A DNA stretch of 64,000 nucleotides, from positions 1-64,000 of the forward strand of contig NZ_PQSU01000041.1 in the NCBI RefSeq assembly GCF_002920615.1. The letters run 5' to 3'. The position numbers and the translations under genes are program-made. Below the pieces are notes generated by a model, which was not told the origin of the DNA, made no database searches, and worked only from the letters and a program-made list of their open reading frames with translations. Origin of the DNA: Streptomyces sp. Ru62 (GTDB lineage: Bacteria > Actinomycetota > Actinomycetes > Streptomycetales > Streptomycetaceae). Positions 31,464 to 40,403 of the stretch are shown piece after piece; position 1 is the first letter of the stretch; every line of letters starts with the position of its first letter.

Positions 31464-34400
31464 GTGATCAAGACTTTCGTGAAGCGTCTCGTCATAGGCG
31501 GCCTGGCGGCGGCGATGACGGGTACCGTGACCGTCGCCGCCCCGGTGGCCGCGGCGGTGCCATCCGCACGGGTGACCGACCCCGCGAGCTACGTGGACCC
31601 GTTGATCGGCTCCTCCGGGGGCGGCAACACGTACCCCGGGGCGGTCCGGCCGTTCGGCATGATCTCCTGGAGTCCGACCAACACGGCGGGTGATCAGACG
31701 AACGCCGCCGGCGCCAACGGGTACACGTACGACACCCCGCGCGTCCGCGGCTTCGGCCTCACCCACGTCAACGGCGCGGGGTGCCACCCCGGAGCCGCGG
31801 GCGACATCCCGGTCATGCCCTTCGTCGGCGCCGTCACGTCCTCCCCCACCGCCGACGTCAGGGACGAGATCTACGCCTCAGGCTTCAGCCACGACAACGA
31901 GAAGGCCGAACCGGGCCGCTACACCGTGAAGCTCGACTCGGGCGCAACGGCGGACCTCGCGGTCACCACCCGCGCGGGCGTCGGCGAGTTCACCTTCCCC
32001 CGGGGCTCCGACGCCAACCTGCTGTTCCGTGTCTCCAACTCCCTCAACGGCAGCGAGGACGCGGAGATCGACATCGACCCCGGCCACCGCACCGTGACGG
32101 GCTCCGTACTGACCGGCGCGTTCTGCGGCCGCCGCGCCAACGGCGGCACCAACAACCGCAAGAGCTACTACCGGCTGCACTTCGTGGCCACCTTCGACCG
32201 CGCCTTCACGAGCAACGGCACGTGGGTCGACAGCGACCTGCGCCCCGGAAGCACCTCCGCCGAAGGCGGCGAGGGCTACGCCACCGGAGCGGACCGCGCC
32301 GGCCGCGGATCCGGCGGCTACGTCGGCTTCGACACCTCCTCCGACGCCGACGTGCGCATGAGGGTGGGCATCTCCTACACCAGCCTCGCCGCCGCCGAGA
32401 AGAACCTCGCCCATGAGGTCGGCGAGCACGACGACGTCGGCTCCGTCGCCGCGGACGCCCGCCGCGACTGGAACCGTCAGTTGCGCTCGATCGAGGTGTC
32501 CGGCGGCGCCGACGACACCCGTACCGCCTTCTACACGGCGCTGTACCACGCCTTCCTCGAACCCAACGTCACCAACGACGTCGACGGCACCTACCCCGGC
32601 GCCGACCTGAAGACCCACCGGCTGCCGCACGGCCAGCACGCCCAGTACGGGAACTTCTCCGGCTGGGACGAGTACCGTGCGCGCACCCAGCTGCTCGCAC
32701 TGCTCAAGCCGAAGGTCGCCGGTGACTTCGCCCAGTCCCTGTACAACCTGGCCCGGCAGAACGGCGGTGTCTGGGACCGCTGGGTGCACGTGAACGGTCC
32801 CACCCACGTGATGACCGGCGATCCCTCGGCCCCCGTCCTGGCGGGCTTCTACTCCCTCGGCGTCCGCAACTTCGACGTCCGCGGCGCCTTCGACTCGCTC
32901 GTGCGCCAGGCGACCGTCCCGCACCCCGACGGCCTGTCGGACAAGGGCTGCCCCGGGCAGTGCGAGGGCCAGCGCCCGAACCTCGCCGAGTACCTGCGCC
33001 TGGGCTACGCGCCCCAGGACGTCTGCCACTGCTGGGGCGGTGCGGCCGAGACCCTGGAGGACTCCGCCGCCGACTTCGCCCTCGCGGACTGGGCCAGGCG
33101 ACTGGGCCGCACCGCGGACTACCAGTCCCTGATCCCGCGGGCGAGCTGGTGGCGCAACACCTTCAACCCCTCGGCCGCCGCCGACGGCGGCTACCAGCAG
33201 GCGCGCAAGGCCGACGGCACCTGGCAGTGGCCGTTCTCGCCGACCTCGGACACCGGGTTCGCCCAGGGGTCCAGCGCCACGTACACCTGGATGGTGCAGC
33301 ACGACGTCTCGGGCCTGGCCGAGGCCATGGGCGGCAAGCAGCGGGCGGCCGGGCGGCTCGACGCGTTCTTCCACCGCGCCGACGGCTCCTGGGCGACCGG
33401 CGGCGACGCGTCGCGCTACGACCCGACGAACGAGCCCGGTATCCACACACCGTGGCTCTACAACGCCCTGGGTCAGCCGTGGAAGACGCAGGAGACCGTC
33501 CGGGCGATGGCCTCACGTGTCTACGGAACCGGCCCCAAGGGCCTTCCGGGCAACGACGACCTCGGCACGATGTCGGCCTGGTACGTGTTCGCCTCGCTCG
33601 GCATGTACCCGCAGACCCCGAGCCGCGCCGAGATGCTGCTGTCGAGCCCGGTGTTCCCGAAGGCCCGCATCAAGCGGGACGGCGGCGCCACCATCACCGT
33701 CACCTCCCCGCAGGCCTCCGCCGAGAACGTCTACGTGCGGAGCGTCCGGGTGGACGGCCGCCCGCAGACCCGGTCCTGGCTGGCGGAGTCGGTGCTCGAC
33801 CGCGGGGGCGACGTCGTGGTGGACGTGGGTCCCACGCCGAACACCTCATGGGGCACCCGCCCGGGCGACCTGCCGGTGGACCACGTCCCCGCCGCCGGGA
33901 CCCCGGTGCCCAACCTGCCCGCCCCGTGCACCGTTTCGGGATCCTCCTGCGCGCAGGACCTGAGCGGCCAGTACGACACCGACGGTGCGTCCACCGCGGA
34001 CGCCAAGCAGCAGGGGAACCTGGACGGCAAGGGCTGGAGCTTCCCGGCGGACCAGTTGCCGGCGCCCGGACTCACCTCGGTCGGCGGGCACGACTACCGC
34101 ATCCCCGAGACCTCGGGCACGGCCGGGAACTTCCTCGGCCTGCGCGGCCAGCGGACCTACCTGACCCCCGGCCGTTACTCCGCGCTCGACCTGCTCGTCA
34201 CCGCCGTGAACGGTGACCAGCACGCCGACGTCACCGTCCGGTACACCGACGGCACCACCTCCACGGTGCCGCTCGCCGTCACGGACTGGGCCGGTACGAC
34301 ACCCCACTTCGGTGAGGAGACGGCGCTGACGGCGACCACCCGGTACCACGTCGACGGGACGGCGGACGGGCGGACCGTGCGGATCTGGCACGTGGCCCTG

Positions 34401-34487
34401 CCCGTCGACCCGAAGCGGACGGCGGAGTCGGTGTCCTCGACGGCGGTGAGCAACGTGAAGGTCTTCGCCCTGAGCGGCCGGGCCTGA
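31464..34487 (+). CDS. Secreted GH92-family alpha-1,2-mannosidase
   Basis: The 1007-residue protein starts (GTG) with a signal peptide (KRLVIGGLAAAMTGTVTVAAPVAA). It continues with the GH92 domain: YVDPLIGSSGGGNTYPGAVRPFGMI, GFGLTHVNGAGC, and later GNDDLGTMSAWYVFASLGMYP, which carries the conserved catalytic-region motif. A C-terminal ~180-residue beta-sandwich (from ~825) is an extra carbohydrate-binding-like module. GH92 enzymes are calcium-dependent inverting mannosidases that trim mannan or N-glycans. It is followed by a strong terminator and is a single-gene unit. It suggests use of fungal mannoproteins. Confidence 0.95.
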   Translation: MIKTFVKRLVIGGLAAAMTGTVTVAAPVAAAVPSARVTDPASYVDPLIGSSGGGNTYPGAVRPFGMISWSPTNTAGDQTNAAGANGYTYDTPRVRGFGLTHVNGAGCHPGAAGDIPVMPFVGAVTSSPTADVRDEIYASGFSHDNEKAEPGRYTVKLDSGATADLAVTTRAGVGEFTFPRGSDANLLFRVSNSLNGSEDAEIDIDPGHRTVTGSVLTGAFCGRRANGGTNNRKSYYRLHFVATFDRAFTSNGTWVDSDLRPGSTSAEGGEGYATGADRAGRGSGGYVGFDTSSDADVRMRVGISYTSLAAAEKNLAHEVGEHDDVGSVAADARRDWNRQLRSIEVSGGADDTRTAFYTALYHAFLEPNVTNDVDGTYPGADLKTHRLPHGQHAQYGNFSGWDEYRARTQLLALLKPKVAGDFAQSLYNLARQNGGVWDRWVHVNGPTHVMTGDPSAPVLAGFYSLGVRNFDVRGAFDSLVRQATVPHPDGLSDKGCPGQCEGQRPNLAEYLRLGYAPQDVCHCWGGAAETLEDSAADFALADWARRLGRTADYQSLIPRASWWRNTFNPSAAADGGYQQARKADGTWQWPFSPTSDTGFAQGSSATYTWMVQHDVSGLAEAMGGKQRAAGRLDAFFHRADGSWATGGDASRYDPTNEPGIHTPWLYNALGQPWKTQETVRAMASRVYGTGPKGLPGNDDLGTMSAWYVFASLGMYPQTPSRAEMLLSSPVFPKARIKRDGGATITVTSPQASAENVYVRSVRVDGRPQTRSWLAESVLDRGGDVVVDVGPTPNTSWGTRPGDLPVDHVPAAGTPVPNLPAPCTVSGSSCAQDLSGQYDTDGASTADAKQQGNLDGKGWSFPADQLPAPGLTSVGGHDYRIPETSGTAGNFLGLRGQRTYLTPGRYSALDLLVTAVNGDQHADVTVRYTDGTTSTVPLAVTDWAGTTPHFGEETALTATTRYHVDGTADGRTVRIWHVALPVDPKRTAESVSSTAVSNVKVFALSGRA

Positions 34488-34494
34488 TCCCCGG

Positions 34495-34532
34495 GCCCCG
34501 GACGGCTTCCAGCGCGGCTGCCCGTCCGGGGC
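34495..34532. terminator. Terminator hairpin after the GH92 gene
   Basis: GCCCCGGACGG (34495-34505) is complementary to CCGTCCGGGGC (34522-34532) with a 16-base loop, starting 8 bases after the stop codon. Confidence 0.8.
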
Positions 34533-34649
34533 GTCACCCGGCCCCCTGGACCGGTCGGCCGGTCGGAACGCCTGCACGGACCGCCCGGACCCGAGAAACG
34601 TGTGTCGTGACGTGTGCCCGTCGGCGACGTCCGGTACGCAACGGCACCC

Positions 34650-35345
34650 TCACTTGAGGAGTTCCAGCAACCGGTCCGCCAGCACCCCGGCCGAGTGCGG
34701 GTTCTGCCCGGTGATGAGGTTGCGGTCCTCCACCATGTACGGCTCCCACATCGGTCCGCGGCTGAACTCCACGCCCACCTTGTCCTTCAGCTCGTCCTCC
34801 AGCAGCCACGGCGCCCTGGGGGCCAGTCCGACGGCCTCCTCCTCGTCATTGGTGAAACCCGTGACCCGGTAGCCCTTGAAGGGCGACTCACCGCGGATCC
34901 TGGTGGACAGCAGCGCGGCGGGCGCGTGGCAGACGATCGCGAGCGGCTTGCCCGAAGCCAGTTGCGCGGTCAGCAGCCGGCCGGCGTCGGCGTCGTACGC
35001 CAGATCCGACATCGGGCCGTGCCCGCCGGGCAGGTACACCGCGTCGTAGTCCTCCAGGCGGACGTCCGAGAGCTTCAGCGGCCGGCGCATCTCCTCCGCG
35101 GAGCGGATGATCGCCTCCAGCTCCAGGGCCCCGTCCTCGCCACCGGCCATGGACGGACGCAGGCTCATCATGTCGACATTCGGGGTCACACCCCCCGGTG
35201 TCGCCACCACGACCTCATGACCGGCTTGCGTGATCGCCTTGTACGGCATCGCGAATTCCTCGGCCCAGTAGCCGGTCGCGTACCGGGAACCGTCCTTGAG
35301 CACCCAGTACGTCGCCCCGCTCACGATGAACAGCACCTTGGCCAT
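34650..35345 (-). CDS. DJ-1/PfpI-superfamily protein (Hsp31/type 1 glutamine-amidotransferase-like)
   Basis: The 231-residue protein has the nucleophile elbow LAIVCHAPAALL (Cys139, His140). Glu residues after GYW (GYWAEEF) could assist catalysis. The length and the capping segment fit the Hsp31-like group, which includes glutathione-independent glyoxalases and deglycase-like enzymes. It starts with an ATG 21 bases or so from the divergent region upstream of the aminotransferase gene. It fits the window's theme of carbonyl and quinone stress. Confidence 0.9.
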   Translation of the reverse strand: MAKVLFIVSGATYWVLKDGSRYATGYWAEEFAMPYKAITQAGHEVVVATPGGVTPNVDMMSLRPSMAGGEDGALELEAIIRSAEEMRRPLKLSDVRLEDYDAVYLPGGHGPMSDLAYDADAGRLLTAQLASGKPLAIVCHAPAALLSTRIRGESPFKGYRVTGFTNDEEEAVGLAPRAPWLLEDELKDKVGVEFSRGPMWEPYMVEDRNLITGQNPHSAGVLADRLLELLK

Positions 35346-35604
35346 CAGCGCGTCTCCTCTTCGTCGACGATCTTTGTCCTGTGGGAGGACGCGGGCCTCT
35401 TCAGGCTAGGCACGACTCCGTTCGGGCGCACGCGGACCGGCACCCCGGGAAGGCCCGCGCGGTGCGAGCCGCGTACCGTGCCAGGCGGGCGGACGGCCAC
35501 ACGGGTGGCGGTGGGCGGCGAGCAGGCGGTCCACCGCACGCGCACGGCCCCCACCCGCCGCGCCAACCGCACCGCACCGACACCCGCCCGGAAGGACGAG
35601 CCCC

Positions 35605-36717
35605 GTGCTCACGTCGTACGCCGCCCACTTCGACACGCCCGCCGGGTACCTCGACTTCGCGCGCTTCGGACCGCCGTCGCGGGAGGCCGTGGCCGCGAGC
35701 GCGCGAGCCCTGGAGGAGTCCGCCACCGCCGACCACACCACCGTGGACGCCCTGATGCGTGCGGAAGAGGCCGCGCGGGACACGGCCGCCCGCCTCGCGG
35801 GCACCGACGCCCGGCACACCGTGCTGCTCCCGAACACGTCCACCGGCCTGTTCCACGCCGCTCTCGGCCTCCGGGAAGGCATGGTCCTCGCGCCGCGCAC
35901 CGACTTCCCCGCAAACCACTATCCCTGGCACCGCACCTCGCGGCTGGGCCGGGCCACACCACGCTGGCTCGACCCGGCGCCCGGCGCCGGTGTCACCCCC
36001 GACCTGGTCCGCGCCGCGCTGACCGATGACGTGGTCGCCCTGTCCGTCAGCGCCGTGGACTTCCGTACCGGCTTCCGGGCCGACCTCGCGGCGCTGCGCG
36101 AGGCGATCGGGCCGGACCGGTTGCTGATCGTGGACGCCATCCAGGCATTCGGCGTGGCCGCGATGCCCTGGGACGCGGCCGACGTCATGGTCACGGGCGG
36201 CCAGAAATGGCTGCGCGCGGGATGGGCCACCGGTTTCGCCACGCTGTCGGACCGGGCGCTGGACCGCCTGGAGCCGGTCCTCACCGGATGGACGGGCGTG
36301 GAGGACGCCGGTCTCTTCGACGGAACGGCGCACCCGCCGGCCCCGGACGCCCGACGGTGGTCGATCACCCATCTCAGTCCGGTGACGGCCGCCGCGTTCG
36401 CGTCCGCGCTCGCCCTGGTCGAGCGGCACACCGTAGCGGCGATCGAGTCCGCGATCGCCGCGCGGATCGCCGAACTCTCCGACACCGTCCAGCGGTACGG
36501 GGGCCGTGTCCTCTCCTCCGCCGATCCGGCGCGGCGAGCGGGCATCCTCTCCTTCACCGTGCCGGGGCACGAACCGTCCCTCGTGGCGAAGGCGTTGCAC
36601 GCCGAGGGGGTCACTCCGACGGTGCGCACCGACTCACTCAGGCTCTCCCCGCACGCCTCGACGCCGCCCGAGGTGTCCGACCGGGTCGCCGCCGCGCTGT
36701 CGTCGCTGCGGAACTGA
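35605..36717 (+). CDS. Class V aminotransferase (PLP-dependent)
   Basis: The 370-residue enzyme has the PLP Lys201 in TGGQKWLRA, the cofactor Asp177 in IVDAIQAFG, and NTSTGLF at ~77-83 for phosphate binding. The layout is close to cysteine desulfurase/isopenicillin-N-epimerase-like class V enzymes. No active-site Cys loop typical of desulfurases (R-x-G-x-H-C) is seen. The end reads LRLSPHASTPPEVSDRV, as in kynureninase-like aminotransferases. GTG start with GGAAGG upstream. The substrate is unknown. No operon partner is present. Confidence 0.88.
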   Translation: MLTSYAAHFDTPAGYLDFARFGPPSREAVAASARALEESATADHTTVDALMRAEEAARDTAARLAGTDARHTVLLPNTSTGLFHAALGLREGMVLAPRTDFPANHYPWHRTSRLGRATPRWLDPAPGAGVTPDLVRAALTDDVVALSVSAVDFRTGFRADLAALREAIGPDRLLIVDAIQAFGVAAMPWDAADVMVTGGQKWLRAGWATGFATLSDRALDRLEPVLTGWTGVEDAGLFDGTAHPPAPDARRWSITHLSPVTAAAFASALALVERHTVAAIESAIAARIAELSDTVQRYGGRVLSSADPARRAGILSFTVPGHEPSLVAKALHAEGVTPTVRTDSLRLSPHASTPPEVSDRVAAALSSLRN

Positions 36718-36848
36718 GACCGCCGGCGGACCACGGCACGTCGCGCCCGGCCGGCCCGCGGTCTCCGGCCGCCGGATCGGTCCCGGGTGCGTCGGGTGGT
36801 GGCCGCCGGCCCGGGTGAGCGTCCGGCCGCGCGCCCGCAGGCTGCCGG

Positions 36849-36965
36849 CTACCAGGTCTGTTCGCCGGCGCGGACGAGGATCTCGTCGACGGCGAGCCTC
36901 GTCAGGTCGTAGACGGCCGTTCCGGGGCGGGCGACGCGTCCCTCGGTGGAGCTGATGGCGGCAGC
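36849..36965 (-). pseudogene. Possible C-terminal fragment of an unidentified gene
   Basis: On the minus strand a short stretch ending in YDLTRLAVDEILVRAGEQTW before a stop has protein-like composition and codon bias. The sequence upstream of it in the same frame is low-complexity Arg/Pro and not coding-like. I do not recognise the family. It could be a remnant after deletion or chance. Neighbours are the aminotransferase (upstream) and the MFS gene (read on the same strand). Confidence 0.3.
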
Positions 36966-37123
36966 GTCTGCCCGCTGCGCGGAATGCGGACCCCGGTCTC
37001 GGGACCCGGTCGGGCGGCCGCCTGGTCGTGCCGAAGGGGGGTGGCGGGGGTCTGTCAGCCGGACCGGAGCGACGGCGTGAGCGTGGCGGAGGCCGGTACG
37101 GCCGGCCCGACGCGCGCGGCGTT

Positions 37124-38407
37124 TCACCGGCCCGCCGAGGACTCGGCGGTCGCCCCGGGCTCCGCGCCCGGCGCGGGATTCGGTGCCGGCAGGGCGTCCG
37201 GGAACCCGATACGGAGCGCGGACGCGCTCAGCGCCGCGGCCAGCACGACGACGGCGGCCAGGAGCAGGGCCTGGTGATAGCCGTGGTGGAGCAGGGGCGC
37301 CGCCACCAGGGGGCCGAGGATCTGCCCGACGGAGTATCCAGCGGTCAGCAGGGCCACGGCACGGGGGAACCGCAGCTGCGTACCGGCCGCCAGCGCCAGC
37401 GTGCTCACGCCGATGAAGGTGGAGCCGAAGAGCACCGCGGAGATCAGCGCGGGCGCCACTCCCCCGACCAGTGCGGGCAGCGCGATGCCCACGGCCTGGA
37501 CAACGAGCGCGGCCAGTAGCAGGTCCGGCCCGGACCAGCGGCGTCCCAGTCCCGCCCACACGGCGGAGGAGGGGACGGCCGCCAGACCCACCACCACCCA
37601 GGCACCGCCGCCGATCCAGCCGGGGGACGACTGGTTGATCGCCGCGACCAGGAAGGTGCCGGCGATGATGTAGCCGATCCCTTCCAGCGTGTAGGACACG
37701 AACAGAGCGCCGAACCAGCGGTGGGTGCGCGGCCCGGCCGTCCCCGGCCCCGGAGCCGAGGCCCCTGGAGCCGGCCGGGCGACGGGCTCCGGACGCAGGC
37801 CCCACGCGGCGAGCGTGAGCGCCGCGGCCAGCGCCGCGGAGGCCCACCACGCGGCCTGCCAGCTTCCGACCGTGCGCAGCGCGAGAACGAGCAGGCCGGA
37901 GAGGGCGATGCCGGCCCCGACCCCGCCGAAGGCCCAGCCGGGCAGGTGGGGCGGGTGGTCGCGCAGATGACCCAGCAGGGAACCGACGGCGATCACGAAG
38001 ATCATCGCGCTGCAGAAGCCCGCACCGAGACGCAGCAGCAGCCAGGCGACGCCGCTGCGGGTCAGCGGCATCCCCGCCAGGGTGCCCACCAGTGCGAGCA
38101 GACAGCCACGCAGCACCGCCCGGGAACGCACCAGCCGCGGGGCGAAGGTACCGGCGAGCGCGCCGGCCAGATATCCCCCGTAGTTCGCGGTCGCGAGGTT
38201 CGCACCCGCTCCGGCCGACAGTCCGGCCTGTGCCTGCATCAGCGGGAGGACGGGGGTGTAGACGAAGCGGCCGACGCCCATCCCGGCCGCGAGCGCGGCG
38301 GCGGCCTGGAGGACGTGCGCCCACGGCGAACGGAGCGGGCCTCCCCGGGCCGAGGTCTCGACCGGCAAGGAGCCGGTGACCGGCCGCCCGCCGGCACCGG
38401 GAGCCAT
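37124..38407 (-). CDS. YbfB/YjiJ-type MFS transporter
   Basis: The 427-residue protein has about 12 transmembrane helices and the family signature GMGVGRFVYTPVLPLMQ in the first helix. It also has NYGGYLAGALAG and SYTLEGIGYIIAGTFLVA. This family is poorly studied; members have been linked to small-molecule export. I used the ATG at 38407. An in-frame ATG at 38434 and upstream codons to 38521 are possible, but no good SD marks them. The gene stands alone. Confidence 0.85.
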   Translation of the reverse strand: MAPGAGGRPVTGSLPVETSARGGPLRSPWAHVLQAAAALAAGMGVGRFVYTPVLPLMQAQAGLSAGAGANLATANYGGYLAGALAGTFAPRLVRSRAVLRGCLLALVGTLAGMPLTRSGVAWLLLRLGAGFCSAMIFVIAVGSLLGHLRDHPPHLPGWAFGGVGAGIALSGLLVLALRTVGSWQAAWWASAALAAALTLAAWGLRPEPVARPAPGASAPGPGTAGPRTHRWFGALFVSYTLEGIGYIIAGTFLVAAINQSSPGWIGGGAWVVVGLAAVPSSAVWAGLGRRWSGPDLLLAALVVQAVGIALPALVGGVAPALISAVLFGSTFIGVSTLALAAGTQLRFPRAVALLTAGYSVGQILGPLVAAPLLHHGYHQALLLAAVVVLAAALSASALRIGFPDALPAPNPAPGAEPGATAESSAGR

Positions 38408-38613
38408 CGACACGTTGTTCCGCCTGCTTCCCATGCGGACCAGGCTGCGCCCGCTGTCCGGCGGAATCCAGGACCGGTTTCCTCCCAGCTGAGAACCCGA
38501 GCCTCCCAGAGACCGTGACACATGACAGCGGGGAAAGGTGTCCGCAACATGTTCCGTGGCCGCGTGTGGGGGCTGTCACTGGGGGGCATCACGCGAGCGG
38601 TGACGCGTGTGTC

Positions 38614-38808
38614 TCACAGCCCCAGGTCGAGCGCGAGGCAGGAGAAGTGGTTCCAGGCGCCCTCGGGGTTGTAGGAGGCGGCCGCCGAACCGTTCGGCTC
38701 GGCCTCCTTCTCCTCGACCATCTCATGGAAATGGACACGCTCGGGCAGCTTGCCGAAGCGGGCGTGACGTGCCGCTGCCGCCGCGTCCCATGCAGACTCA
38801 GTTCCCAC
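38614..38808 (-). CDS. Small 64-residue hypothetical protein, predicted CGNR-regulated
   Basis: A short polypeptide starting at GTG 38808, with AAGGAAAGGAAG seven bases upstream. The sequence has PERVHFHEMVEEKE and ends AWNHFSCLALDLGL. It has no signal peptide or membrane segment, and I do not recognise a family. Its promoter carries the GTAACC-N9-GGTGAC site with TTGACA at the same place as in msrA. That supports expression together with msrA and the Tat hydrolase. Confidence 0.65.
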   Translation of the reverse strand: MGTESAWDAAAAARHARFGKLPERVHFHEMVEEKEAEPNGSAAASYNPEGAWNHFSCLALDLGL

Positions 38809-38859
38809 GGTGACTTCCTTTCCTCGTCGCGGGCCGGTTCACCGGGTTCGATGACCGTA

Positions 38860-38897
38860 AGCCTGCACCTCCACGCGTAACCTGTCAATATGGTGAC
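38860..38897 (-). promoter_or_regulatory. Promoter with CGNR-type operator (site D)
   Basis: GTAACC (38877-38882), nine bases, GGTGAC (38892-38897). On the minus strand it holds TTGACA, with a weak -10 (CAGGCT, 38860-38865) 17 bp downstream. Apart from three positions the site matches site A. Confidence 0.65.
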
Positions 38898-38956
38898 GCG
38901 GAACCGGATCCGTATGCGGCCGTGACCACCCGTGGGAGACACGCGAGAATCAGGCC

Positions 38957-39667
38957 ATGGTCATGGCAAGGCGCTGGTACGCCTCTTCTCCCGTGGTGGA
39001 CGGTCTGCCGTTGCTGGCGGAGCCGGAGTTCTGGGCCGCTCATCTGGTGGACCTGTACGACGGAGCGCTGGTGGAGTCCTTCGGTGTGGACCCGGCGGAC
39101 GTCGAAGGCATGCTGGAGCGCTTGTGCGACAAGTCCGCCTGGCCGATGTTCCGGATCCCGCTCACGGGCGGACACAGCATCCTCGTGCACTACAACAGCG
39201 GGGAGGAGTACACGTCCACCGACTGCTTCATCGTCCATCCCGACTGGTGGACCGACGGCCTGGTCCTCGCCAGTACGGACGAGGACCGCATCGGCCCCGG
39301 CCTGTGCTGGCCGGAGCTGGCCGCGCTGATCGGCGCCCCGGGGGACGGGGAAGGAGTGACCGATCCGCACGCCCGGCTTCTCCTGTTGCTGCCCGCCCTG
39401 GGCGACACGGACGTCCCGGCCGAGGCCGTCACCCTGGTGCGGCGGGCGCTGATCGCCCAGGGCGGGCCCGACGACTGCGAGGCCCTGGCCCGCCACCTCC
39501 TGCGAGGACACCCCATGTGGGGAGCCGCCGCCTGGTCGTACGACGAGGACGAGCGCGCCTGGATCTGCGCGGGCGAACACAGTCCCCGCGGGACGCCACT
39601 GGGTGATCACCTCCCGGACGCACAGCGCACGGCCCTGGAGCACTGCCTCACGCCGGCGGGCGGCTGA
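38957..39667 (+). CDS. Conserved hypothetical protein
   Basis: The 236-residue cytoplasmic protein has no signal peptide or membrane helix. The N-terminal part is Trp/His-rich (GHSILVHYNSGEEYTST, IVHPDWWTDG), and the C-terminal part looks helical (TLVRRALIAQGGPDDCEALARHLLRGHP). No known domain is recognised. An SMI1/immunity-like or DUF-type actinobacterial fold is possible, since similar patterns occur in small immunity proteins, but this is not supported by a signature. The start ATG at 38957 has no clear SD; the mRNA may be short-leadered. Confidence 0.7.
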   Translation: MVMARRWYASSPVVDGLPLLAEPEFWAAHLVDLYDGALVESFGVDPADVEGMLERLCDKSAWPMFRIPLTGGHSILVHYNSGEEYTSTDCFIVHPDWWTDGLVLASTDEDRIGPGLCWPELAALIGAPGDGEGVTDPHARLLLLLPALGDTDVPAEAVTLVRRALIAQGGPDDCEALARHLLRGHPMWGAAAWSYDEDERAWICAGEHSPRGTPLGDHLPDAQRTALEHCLTPAGG

Positions 39668-39811
39668 TCCGGTCAGGCGGCGCCGGCTTCCGCCGCCGAC
39701 CCGGTCAGGCAACGCTCGGGCGGCTCGGCCTTCGGGAACCTCTCGCGAGTCCGCCGCTTCCTCCGTGGCGGCGGGGCATGCTGGGAGTCGGGACAGCTGG
39801 GAGGTACGGGG

Positions 39812-40357
39812 ATGCGGTGCCGGTCCGCCGGATGGATGGTCGCCGGGGTGGTCGTCCTGGCCGCCTGCGGTGCGTCGCCCGGTGGTGGAGCAGCCGGAAG
39901 GGTGTCCGGGAACCGCTCGACGGAGCCGCCGAGCAGTACGTCGACAAGCAGGACGCCGACGCGCAGTACGCCGGCGGACAGCCCCGCTCCCGCCACCTCG
40001 TCCTCGGCCTCCAGCGCCGGCTGCGTCGCCGGACGGACGGAGGTCGGCGTCGCGCCGGGTGATCCGCCGCGGCGGCGGTCGTGTGTGCGGCCCGGGACCG
40101 TGGTGTCCCTGGTGCTCCGGCCGCGCGCGGATGACAAGCGGTGGACGGCCGTGCGGAGTTCCGCGCCGGTCCTGGTCCTGGTGTCCGGATGGCGCGTGGA
40201 TGCCGACGGCACCGCGCACGCCACACTGCGGACCGCGGGCGCGCGGGGCGGCAGCGCCAGGGTCACCGCGTCGGCCGAGGCGCCGGACGTGGCGGGAGCG
40301 GCGCGCGTCGGGTTCGTCCTCGACGTGACGGTCACCCCGTACGCGCGGGAGGAGTGA
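39812..40357 (+). CDS. Secreted lipoprotein, hypothetical
   Basis: The 181-residue protein has a lipoprotein signal: Arg-rich start, hydrophobic WMVAGVVVLAA, then Cys19 in the lipobox VLAAC. A Ser/Thr/Pro-rich linker (~35-70) follows, then a C-terminal beta-type domain (SLVLRPRADDKRW, VLVLVSGWRVDADGTAHATL). SD GGGAGG precedes the ATG by 7 bases. It is anchored on the outer face of the membrane. Function unknown. The stop codon lies inside a bidirectional terminator. Confidence 0.8.
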   Translation: MRCRSAGWMVAGVVVLAACGASPGGGAAGRVSGNRSTEPPSSTSTSRTPTRSTPADSPAPATSSSASSAGCVAGRTEVGVAPGDPPRRRSCVRPGTVVSLVLRPRADDKRWTAVRSSAPVLVLVSGWRVDADGTAHATLRTAGARGGSARVTASAEAPDVAGAARVGFVLDVTVTPYAREE

Positions 40358-40378
40358 CCCCGGACGCCCCGGGGTCAC
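40354..40378. terminator. Bidirectional terminator between lipoprotein and BNR-repeat genes
   Basis: GTGACCCCGG (40354-40363) is perfectly complementary to CCGGGGTCAC (40369-40378) with a 5-base loop. It overlaps the lipoprotein stop codon and precedes the convergent gene end at 40404. Confidence 0.8.
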
Positions 40379-40403
40379 CCCTCCCTTCACCACGCGGTGT
40401 GCG

